Source: Anaerosporobacter sp031551385
Lineage (GTDB): Bacteria; Bacillota; Clostridia; Lachnospirales; Lachnospiraceae
Assembly (NCBI RefSeq): GCF_031551385.1
Contig: NZ_JAVBNS010000176.1
Coordinates: forward strand, 1 to 13,983
Length of the DNA: 13,983 bases
Reading direction: 5' to 3'
The notes beneath the pieces were generated by a model. It did not search any database, was not told the DNA's origin, and saw nothing but the letters and a program-made list of their open reading frames with translations. Positions within the stretch are counted from its first letter, which is position 1, and the number at the start of each line of letters is the position of its first letter. Below are positions 1 to 5,887 of this stretch, in pieces. Position numbers and translations under genes: made by a program.

Positions 1-271
1 CCATTTCAATAAAACTAAAAAGCAACTGAGTAATAAGATAAATAACTCCAACTCTGGCAATAGGAAAACCATAGAATTTACTTTTAGTCTCTCTTTTCCC
101 AGAAAAAGAGAGTTTTAACACATATATCTGAAAAGTAATGGCTAATACTGAAAATATATAAGCTAGCCAAAATACAGATGTTTTTGCAAAAGGTACTGCA
201 AAAGCAATTACACTAAAAACTATCAATAAAACTACTAATGTCATATACACTCTTTTTTCATTTTTACTCAT
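1..271 (-). CDS. Multi-pass membrane protein, C-terminus cut by window edge
   Basis: This ORF was read directly from the sequence. It starts MSKNEKRVYMTLVVLL and stays open to the left edge, giving 90 visible residues. There are hydrophobic stretches at about residues 10-29, 32-52 and 73-90, separated by a short Lys/Arg-rich loop, so it is probably a protein with four or more membrane segments and a cytoplasmic N-terminus. The ATG lies 3 bp after the stop codon of the SPFH gene, and its ribosome binding site falls within the last codons of that gene, so the two are almost certainly cotranscribed and translationally coupled. I do not recognise the family. By analogy with Bacillus ydjG/ydjH/ydjI, where an SPFH protein works with membrane partners, it could be the membrane partner of the SPFH protein. 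This is inference from position only. Confidence 0.7.
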   Translation of the reverse strand, partial: MSKNEKRVYMTLVVLLIVFSVIAFAVPFAKTSVFWLAYIFSVLAITFQIYVLKLSFSGKRETKSKFYGFPIARVGVIYLITQLLFSFIEM

Positions 272-274
272 AAG

Positions 275-2050
275 CTACTCATCTCGCCTCTTCCCACAAT
301 TATTACAGTATTTTCCTTCCATGCCTGTTTTTCCACAACTACAATCCCATGTATCCATAGCTTCCTCTGGCTTTCTTGTTCCACAATTCGCACAGAAATT
401 TCCCGTATTATCTTTTTGCCCACAGGAGCAATCCCAAATATCAGTTCTAATTGAGTGTGGTTTTGGGGTTCCACAATTCATACAAAACTTTCCAACAATG
501 CCTTTCTGACCACATAAACAATCCCAAGCACCTTGCATTGTATTTGAAACTGCCTGTCCCATTTGTACAGAGTTCTCCAGCATCGGAGATATAGCATCCT
601 TGGTCATATTGACCATACTTCCCATTGTTCCAAGACCAATGCCAAGCCCAGCTAAATCTCCTATCACTGATGTCCCCGCACTTCCAGTTCCACCAGTAAG
701 TCCATTTTTCATTGCTTCAAGACCAACCTGTCGTGATGTTTCCTGCTGATATGTATAACCCTTCATCTTCATTTCCATTGCTTCCACTTCTGCTTGCACC
801 TTATATGCTTCCGCTTCTGCCAGAGCCTTTAATTTCAATACTTCTACATCTCCTTGCGCTCCAATAATTTTCATACGAGCTGCTGTCGTTGCCTCCACTT
901 CTTTTCTTTGGGCTGCTGCTTCTGCTTCACTTTTTCTAATTTGTTCTTGGCGAACTAACAGATATTGTTCCGCATATTGCTCTTTCATTTTACGGAAATT
1001 TGGATCATCATCAGGTGTCATGATTCTTCCAACAAAAAATTCCGGCATTATCAAACCGTAGTCATCAAGATATGTGTTAATTTTGTCTCTCAATGCAGTA
1101 GACAACCTCATCAAATCAGAATCAATCTCAAGAATATTAATTTGATTATCCTTAATCGTCTGAGCAAGATAACTTTTTACCTGCGTTATAACCATGGTTC
1201 TAAAATATCCCTTTAAATTACCATCGTCTATTAATTGACTCTGTCCAAGACTTCCTGCTGTACCAACAACCTTCAATAAAAGTTTACGTGAATTACTCAC
1301 TCTGACATTGAATTCACCACTAGCACCTAATTCAACATGAATACCCGATGTGGGATCAAATAACCGTACTTTAGAATCCGTCCCCCATTTAATTCCCATC
1401 TGTGTAGTCATGTTTATATAATATATTTCTGAATGAAAAGTCCCTTCTGTATTAGTAGGTAAGTTATAAATATTTTCAATCAATGGTAATTGCTGTGTCT
1501 CTAATGTATATCTTCCAGCCTTAAACAAATCAAGTGCCTGTCCGTCCTTAAAAAAGATTGCCTCTTGACTCTCATGTACTATTAGTTGGGATCCAAAGTT
1601 AAAATCCTCTATCGGATGCTTCCATACAAGAGTTTCATTATTCCCCTCATATTTAATAATACTTGCAATTCCATCTTTTTTAATACGTTCTGCTTCTAAT
1701 CTCTCCTGAACATCATTGACATAATCACATACTGGGCAAACATATGTTGTTGCACTTCTTGCCGTCATTAATCTAACATTACACTGTGCACAGAAAAATT
1801 CTTTCGTTTGTTGCTGTTCAGCAAGTGTATTAATTTTTTCATGACAAATCGGACATGTTGCATCTGCTCCCTTTTCCTGATTAAAAACAATCTGATTGCC
1901 ACAATGTGGACATTCTCTTGATGAAAATTTATCAATATTTACATTAATCACATTTCCACAAGCACAATCAATTTTTTTTCTTGCAAAAAAACCTGTTTTT
2001 GCTTCAGCATATCTTCCACAAGCCGAACACTCAATTGCAAATTTAGCCAT
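275..2050 (-). CDS. SPFH-domain protein with three N-terminal and three C-terminal zinc ribbons
   Basis: The protein has 591 residues. Three CxxC/CxC-type zinc ribbons sit at the N-terminus (C8/C11/C29/C31, C47/C50/C66/C69, C87/C90/C105/C108). An SPFH (band 7/stomatin-like) domain spans about 130-345, followed by an Ala/Glu-rich coiled coil at about 355-445 and a Gly/Met-rich linker at about 450-505. Three near-identical C-terminal modules of the form WDCxCG...F/Y-C-x2-CG start at W509, W539 and W568. There is no signal peptide or obvious membrane segment, so membrane association would come from the SPFH domain or from partners. Relatives are annotated as SPFH or 'virion core protein' homologues. 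Bacillus YdjI, a shorter relative, helps recruit PspA to the membrane, and a similar scaffold role in membrane stress is plausible but inferred. The start is supported by a GAGGAGG ribosome site 9-10 bases upstream. The next gene follows after 3 bp. Confidence 0.88.
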   Translation of the reverse strand: MAKFAIECSACGRYAEAKTGFFARKKIDCACGNVINVNIDKFSSRECPHCGNQIVFNQEKGADATCPICHEKINTLAEQQQTKEFFCAQCNVRLMTARSATTYVCPVCDYVNDVQERLEAERIKKDGIASIIKYEGNNETLVWKHPIEDFNFGSQLIVHESQEAIFFKDGQALDLFKAGRYTLETQQLPLIENIYNLPTNTEGTFHSEIYYINMTTQMGIKWGTDSKVRLFDPTSGIHVELGASGEFNVRVSNSRKLLLKVVGTAGSLGQSQLIDDGNLKGYFRTMVITQVKSYLAQTIKDNQINILEIDSDLMRLSTALRDKINTYLDDYGLIMPEFFVGRIMTPDDDPNFRKMKEQYAEQYLLVRQEQIRKSEAEAAAQRKEVEATTAARMKIIGAQGDVEVLKLKALAEAEAYKVQAEVEAMEMKMKGYTYQQETSRQVGLEAMKNGLTGGTGSAGTSVIGDLAGLGIGLGTMGSMVNMTKDAISPMLENSVQMGQAVSNTMQGAWDCLCGQKGIVGKFCMNCGTPKPHSIRTDIWDCSCGQKDNTGNFCANCGTRKPEEAMDTWDCSCGKTGMEGKYCNNCGKRRDE

Positions 2051-2106
2051 AAGCGTTTTGCCTCCTCACCTTTTCTATTTCCATATGATTTAATATGAAT
2101 TCCATT

Positions 2107-2132
2107 ATTATAGTACAAAACATTTTTCGCAA
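2107..2132 (-). promoter_or_regulatory. Possible promoter of the SPFH operon
   Basis: On the minus strand a perfect TATAAT (2107-2112) lies 56 bases upstream of the SPFH start codon. The best -35, TTGCGA (2127-2132), is only 14 bases away, which is shorter than the usual 17, so the assignment is weak. No better -35 is visible. Confidence 0.28.
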
Positions 2133-2256
2133 TAGTTGTAAATATTTTCATAACGTTAGAATCATCTCCCACCAACAAAGCTCTACACTCTTCTCAATGG
2201 AAACATTGAAAATTGTTCATTCCATTCAGCAATGGATAATACATCAAAAGACGCAA

Positions 2257-2433
2257 TTATCTTATGTGAGTAATTCTTTTGTATTTCAAATCATAACCCC
2301 CATATAGAAGCTTAAGCAAGTGAGTTTTGCCTGTTCCATTCTCCCCAATTATCACATTGATATCTTTACTAAAGTTTATCTCTGTATCCTTAAATACGGT
2401 GAAATTTTTTATTTTAATATAATTGATTGCCAT
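2257..2433 (-). pseudogene. N-terminal remnant of an AAA/RecF-like ATPase
   Basis: This 58-codon ORF encodes MAINYIKIKNFTVFKD..., then a canonical Walker A motif GENGTGKT at residues 30-37, and a stop at residue 59. A good ribosome site (GGAGGGAAA) precedes the ATG. This is the start of a RecF/SMC-like AAA ATPase ('AAA_15' or OLD-like), whose full-length members run to several hundred residues with Walker B and signature motifs, all missing here. A second reading frame, open from about 2290 to 2183 with a plausible protein composition (FEIQKNYSHKIIASFDVL...), overlaps the end, which hints at a frameshift in a decaying gene. After that no reading frame continues, and the SPFH gene begins 130 bases later. 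It is most likely a pseudogene. A functional 58-residue peptide seems unlikely. Confidence 0.7.
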
Positions 2434-2588
2434 TAATAATTTCCCTCCATCTTCTTATTTACCAACATTCTATTTCTTAAACTTACTTTTTTTTTTAAAT
2501 TCATCTCTTAAAACGTGCTTGCGAACTCAAAAATTCTAATCATGCCATGGTTCTCTTTACTATTTGCATAATTGAATCCATCAATTAC

Positions 2589-2609
2589 AAAAAAAACCCC
2601 CAGTTTTTT
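2589..2609 (-). terminator. Weak terminator-like hairpin downstream of the MGMT-like gene
   Basis: On the minus strand A6C pairs with GT6 around a five-base TGGGG loop, and two more Ts of an eight-T run follow. Only one G-C pair closes the stem, so it is thermodynamically weak. It sits about 145 bases past the stop of the MGMT-like gene and may end that transcript. Confidence 0.3.
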
Positions 2610-2610
2610 A

Positions 2611-2651
2611 ACTTTTATGCTTATTATTCTATACTAGTTAAGCATAAAAGT
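2611..2651. repeat. Perfect 13-bp inverted repeat, 15-base spacer
   Basis: The arms are ACTTTTATGCTTA (2611-2623) and its exact reverse complement (2639-2651). The stem is mostly A/T, and neither strand has a T run directly after it. It could be an operator, an element terminus, or, with the adjacent A/T hairpin, part of a transcript end. Confidence 0.7.
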
Positions 2652-2753
2652 AAATTTAACATTTCAACTCAAAAATAATATGTTTTTCACAAATAAAATG
2701 TCATTCAAACCATTGCTTCATAATTAACAGAAAACTTTACAATTACCTTCCCC

Positions 2754-3062
2754 CTAACACTCCCACCCACATTTCTTCATATCCACATGATTCTCGTCTT
2801 TAAACACTACACCTTCCTCAATCAACAAGTGTCGCTGCTCATAAAAGTGTGGAGCTAACCTACCTGCATGATTAACCACTCTATGACATGGATAATCTCC
2901 GTAATAATCTGCACAACTCAGAACCTTTCCCACCAATCGGGAATTTTTGTCCCTACCTATGAGTCTGGCTATCTGACCATAAGATGCAACGTTTCCTTTC
3001 GGGATTTCTTCCACTACAGAAAGTATTTCATAAATCAAATCTTCAGTTAAAATAGTCCCCAT
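2754..3062 (-). CDS. MGMT/alkyltransferase-like DNA-binding domain protein
   Basis: The protein has 102 residues and consists only of the C-terminal (catalytic/DNA-binding) domain of the O6-alkylguanine-DNA alkyltransferase family. Visible motifs are the helix-turn-helix SYGQIA (28-33), Arg42 in NSRLVGKVL (the residue that flips out the base in this family), and PCHRV with the acceptor-type Cys59, followed by NHAGRL. Alkyltransferase-like (ATL) proteins of similar length replace this Cys, usually with Trp, and flag lesions for nucleotide excision repair. Here the Cys is kept, so direct methyl transfer is possible. The N-terminal domain of Ada/Ogt is absent. The start has an AAGGAG site 9 bases upstream and a candidate promoter of its own. 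It is probably monocistronic and unrelated to its neighbours. Confidence 0.88.
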   Translation of the reverse strand: MGTILTEDLIYEILSVVEEIPKGNVASYGQIARLIGRDKNSRLVGKVLSCADYYGDYPCHRVVNHAGRLAPHFYEQRHLLIEEGVVFKDENHVDMKKCGWEC

Positions 3063-3114
3063 CTTATCTGTCTCCTTAAACTTTCTTTAATAACTAAAAC
3101 GCTTCTCTAATCGT

Positions 3115-3142
3115 TATATATACCCTAGGGCGTGTAAACCAA
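3115..3142 (-). promoter_or_regulatory. Candidate promoter of the MGMT-like gene
   Basis: On the minus strand TTGGTT (3137-3142) is followed by a 16-base spacer and TATATA (3115-3120), 52 bases before the start codon. The spacer contains the small palindrome CCCTAGGG, which overlaps the position where RNA polymerase would sit. Confidence 0.38.
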
Positions 3143-3195
3143 TGATTTTATTTTACCATGCATTGACAAAAAAGCACACCTAAATATAATATAAA

Positions 3196-3262
3196 ATAGC
3201 CAACTGCCATACACTTTCAAACTGCTTTATCAACAATTCGAATATGTATGGTAGTTGGCTAT
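3196..3262 (-). terminator. Long hairpin downstream of the glycoside hydrolase gene
   Basis: Two 18-base arms (ATAGCCAACTGCCATACA at 3196-3213 and its complement at 3245-3262) pair with a single G-U and no other mismatch around a 31-base loop. On the minus strand the stem is followed by TTTATATTATATTTA, so it can act as a terminator for the hydrolase transcript about 150 bases past its stop codon. The large loop is unusual for a simple intrinsic terminator. The rest of the 3143-3415 interval shows no gene. Confidence 0.55.
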
Positions 3263-3415
3263 CGTTTATTAAACCTGATGCATTTTACAAATAATCTTGT
3301 GAAACTTCTTTGATGGACATTTGAAATTTTAATTTTCAATGTCCCCCCTTTCATTTCACAATCATCACTCACAAAATTTTCAGATTAACAATATAAAAAT
3401 AATTTTTTCTTTCAA

Positions 3416-5518
3416 CTACCTTATCTTCACAAACACACTACTCCTCGCCATCAAACAATCTTCTCCCACTTCATACTGATAATATCTCTCACCCACAATC
3501 TCTCCAATCGCCATCGGTACAGATGTATGATTTGTTATCACCAATCCATTCGTAAACTTCTGTACCTCGATATTCTTACCACATATCTTACAAACAGGTG
3601 CTGCTTGTTTTCCTAATATATCAAGTAACATATTCTTCTTCATATATGGAATTGGATATAGTTCATTGTTCTTTTGTGAAAGTGGTACGTGTGGTGCAAT
3701 CTTTGCAATATAACAAGTACCAAAGAAAAATCCAAAAGTATACACCTGCCCTTGTCCTAATTCCGATGAAACAACAGCTCCCTTATTCGAATGCTGGTAT
3801 ACCGCTAATGTATCTTTTCCTTCGAAGGATTCGAAACAATCCCCTTGGATAAGTCCACCTTCGTGATAGATAATTTCATCTTTTTCGTGCCTGCTTCCTT
3901 TTATAGATAAACTTTGATATACAAGTTCATCTTCTGGACCATGAATCAGCTTGCCGCCTTCCATAACCCATCTTTTAAGTTCTTGCTCTGCTGCTTCGTT
4001 GCGGTCTTTTCCATAGGAACGGTTTGCTGGAAGGATTGCTACTTTATAATCGTTTAACTTTCCTTTTGCAACGGCATGGATATCAATAATATCAACTTCA
4101 TATCCACCGTCTAAGCATGCTTGATAAAATCCAAGCAAGTCGTATCTTCGGTCGATATTTCCATCTACAGACATTGGCTCATAGATAGACATCGCATTAG
4201 GAAATACAATCGCAATCTCTGGTTTTTCCTTTTCACCAAGCATTGGAATCACTTTCTTTGCCCATTCGTTTGCTGTCTTTAAGGATTGTAGGAAACTATC
4301 TTCCATTCTATGTAATACGCCACCATCATCTAATCCACACATTCCATAAGAGGAATATCCACTCATTCCTGCACCAACCATACTTCCTATAATTTCACAT
4401 GGTGATAGGAATTCATAGATATGTTGGTAAAGGAATCTTCCCCAGTAGATGCCACCTAAGAATTCTCTTCCCTCATTCATGCAACGCATCATACTATGTT
4501 GCGCAGAAACAACATAAGCACTTGGATCACCAAGAGGTGTTACTGGAACGGTAATAAAATGACAGGCATCCACATAAGGAGCAATCTCATATAAGTCAAT
4601 TCCTCGCATTGCCGTATCCCAAAGCTCACTAAACCCAACATTGGATAGCTTAGAACCATCTATATTCAAGAAATAGCTCCACTGCGCTAAGTCAGGGCAT
4701 AGATAAAGATTTTCTCTCACTTCTTTTAGTCGTGATTGCATGTCTTTGAAATAAAGAACATTCTCATCTCTCTTCCATTTCATATTATCTATCCACATCT
4801 GATACTTTGGAGTATTTTCTTGTATATCAGAAAGCGTGTAACAAGAATCGCTTTCATATACACAAGAAAACCAATAATCAGTTGGCTTTAATTCTTCAAA
4901 ACTAACAAAAGAAGTCTGATAGGCTTTATTGAAAGAATCAATATTATCTTCATATTCTTTCTCTAACCAATGAATATAACGCTCTCTACCCTCTTCATCG
5001 AAGCTAGGAGCTACAATCGGATCCCACATACTACAGATTGGTAATCGCTCTTCCTCATTAATATCTATCTTCGTATAATTATTCTCATAATTTTGAAACA
5101 ATCCTTCCACATGTTGCTTCATGGATTCTTTTGCTTTATCTGACCAATAGCGATACCATTTTCCATCACTGCCATCTGGATTAACAACGGATTCTCCATA
5201 GATAGGAGGGCTAAATCGGATATTCGGATATAAGTTGTCTCCATTTAAGTAAAGTGCCAAAAACACATGACTCATATCCTGTTCTTCTAACTCTTGCTGC
5301 ATATACTCTTGCATAGCCACATATTGACTAGCTTCTTTTCCTTCAAAACGATCTCTAAAATCTTCCCACGCCTTTGAATCTAATAACACACTATTAAATC
5401 CGATATCTTTTAATAATCCTATACTCTCTTTTACAAACTCTTTATCATCAAATGCTGGCTTATAGAAATTCCCGAACCACACATTGATATATGGCTCTTT
5501 TGTCTTTTTATCAATCAT
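3416..5518 (-). CDS. Clan GH-A (GH42-like) glycoside hydrolase, cytoplasmic
   Basis: The protein has 700 residues and no signal peptide. Residues about 1-420 look like a GH42-type TIM barrel: a strand and motif at LPICSMWDP (159-167), followed by YIHWLEKEYEDNIDSFNKAY (181-200), which matches the 'WLk.kYgtld.lN.aW' segment that follows the acid/base residue in beta-galactosidases of family GH42. Residues about 431-640 resemble the GH42 Rossmann/GATase-like domain B (KPEIAIVFP, then ...YKVAILP... and a GGKLIHGP turn), and a short beta-rich C-terminus follows. The expected acid/base Glu (NEY) is replaced by Asp166 (WDP). Glu352 in GREF is a candidate nucleophile. The substrate is unknown, and an oligosaccharide or glycoside brought in by the neighbouring importer is likely. 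The start has GAGG 7 bases upstream. Family assignment is by eye and could be a newer GH-A family related to GH42. Confidence 0.78.
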   Translation of the reverse strand: MIDKKTKEPYINVWFGNFYKPAFDDKEFVKESIGLLKDIGFNSVLLDSKAWEDFRDRFEGKEASQYVAMQEYMQQELEEQDMSHVFLALYLNGDNLYPNIRFSPPIYGESVVNPDGSDGKWYRYWSDKAKESMKQHVEGLFQNYENNYTKIDINEEERLPICSMWDPIVAPSFDEEGRERYIHWLEKEYEDNIDSFNKAYQTSFVSFEELKPTDYWFSCVYESDSCYTLSDIQENTPKYQMWIDNMKWKRDENVLYFKDMQSRLKEVRENLYLCPDLAQWSYFLNIDGSKLSNVGFSELWDTAMRGIDLYEIAPYVDACHFITVPVTPLGDPSAYVVSAQHSMMRCMNEGREFLGGIYWGRFLYQHIYEFLSPCEIIGSMVGAGMSGYSSYGMCGLDDGGVLHRMEDSFLQSLKTANEWAKKVIPMLGEKEKPEIAIVFPNAMSIYEPMSVDGNIDRRYDLLGFYQACLDGGYEVDIIDIHAVAKGKLNDYKVAILPANRSYGKDRNEAAEQELKRWVMEGGKLIHGPEDELVYQSLSIKGSRHEKDEIIYHEGGLIQGDCFESFEGKDTLAVYQHSNKGAVVSSELGQGQVYTFGFFFGTCYIAKIAPHVPLSQKNNELYPIPYMKKNMLLDILGKQAAPVCKICGKNIEVQKFTNGLVITNHTSVPMAIGEIVGERYYQYEVGEDCLMARSSVFVKIR

Positions 5519-5551
5519 AGTGACACCTCATTTTCCTTTCGATAATGTAAA

Positions 5552-5596
5552 AACGACGATACCATTTCAAATGAAGTTCACCCTGATATCGTCGTT
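5552..5596 (-). repeat. 10-bp perfect inverted repeat in the hydrolase leader
   Basis: The arms AACGACGATA (5552-5561) and TATCGTCGTT (5587-5596) flank a 25-base loop that itself contains CATTTCAAATG. On the minus strand the stem runs into GTTTTTAC, a short U run, 33 bases before the hydrolase start codon. It could work as an attenuator, an mRNA-stabilising hairpin, or a leaky terminator for the upstream regulator transcript. Confidence 0.6.
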
Positions 5597-5623
5597 CTTA
5601 TGTTATGCAATTCATGATTCTTT

Positions 5624-5684
5624 CATTGCAAACTATTCCATTCATAAAACGTCTTACATTACTACATTCTGAATAGTTTCAATG
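5624..5684 (-). repeat. Second inverted repeat in the hydrolase leader
   Basis: CATTGCAAACTATTC (5624-5638) pairs with GAATAGTTTCAATG (5671-5684), perfect except for one unpaired base. The 32-base loop holds the near-palindrome TAAAACGTCTTA centred at about 5650, which resembles the CG-centred operators of LacI-family repressors. No repressor gene is in the window. Confidence 0.5.
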
Positions 5685-5745
5685 CTTGCTGTTTCGGTTA
5701 GAAACCACAATTTAATTCAAGTTGCACTCAATACCAATGTGCTAA

Positions 5746-5792
5746 GATGATAATAGCAATTTAGGCGGGGGAGTCAAATTGGCACCATCATC
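5746..5792 (-). repeat. Nested hairpin at the 5' end of the hydrolase leader
   Basis: An outer helix GATGAT/ATCATC (5746-5751, 5787-5792) encloses an internal loop and an inner helix GCAATTT/AAATTGGC (5756-5762, 5776-5783) with one bulged base. The 13-base apical loop is very C-rich in the RNA (fwd strand GGCGGGGG). It begins about 18 bases after the candidate -10, so it would form the very start of the transcript. No known riboswitch motif was recognised. Confidence 0.45.
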
Positions 5793-5809
5793 CTACACAC
5801 TTTCAATTT

Positions 5810-5815
5810 ATTATA
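5810..5815 (-). promoter_or_regulatory. Candidate -10 of the hydrolase promoter (activator dependent?)
   Basis: On the minus strand a perfect TATAAT lies 292 bases upstream of the hydrolase start and about 70 bases after the stop of the response regulator gene. At the correct spacing the -35 region (TGTGAA-like) is poor, as expected for a promoter that needs an activator such as the adjacent AraC-type regulator. The interval 5519-5887 holds no gene, only this element and the leader hairpins. Confidence 0.42.
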
Positions 5816-5887
5816 CCGTAACGAAATGTTCTTTCACATGCGATTTTTTAAGACAAAACTGCATATTTTAATGAGGTTTTTATACGG

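Larger units (their letters stand above)
2434..2753. other. Gene-poor interval between the ATPase remnant and the MGMT-like gene
   Basis: There is no complete gene here. On the minus strand a 41-codon open stretch (about 2508-2633) ends ...FVIDGFNYANSKENHGMI... but has no usable start near its beginning. It may be the tail of another decayed gene or chance. The interval also holds a perfect 13-bp inverted repeat and a small A/T-rich hairpin with a T run, listed separately. Together with the truncated ATPase this looks like a scar of rearrangement or gene loss. Confidence 0.4.

Noticed and set aside
1948..2178. 76-codon minus-strand frame starting MLVGDDSNVMKIF
   Set aside because: About half of it overlaps the SPFH coding frame out of phase. 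Its upstream part could be ATPase debris, but no family signature is visible.
3315..3344. Imperfect inverted repeat GGACATTTGAAA...TTTCAATGTCC downstream of the hydrolase
   Set aside because: The stem is interrupted by a mismatch and a G-U, and no T run follows. The better hairpin at 3196-3262 is preferred as the terminator.
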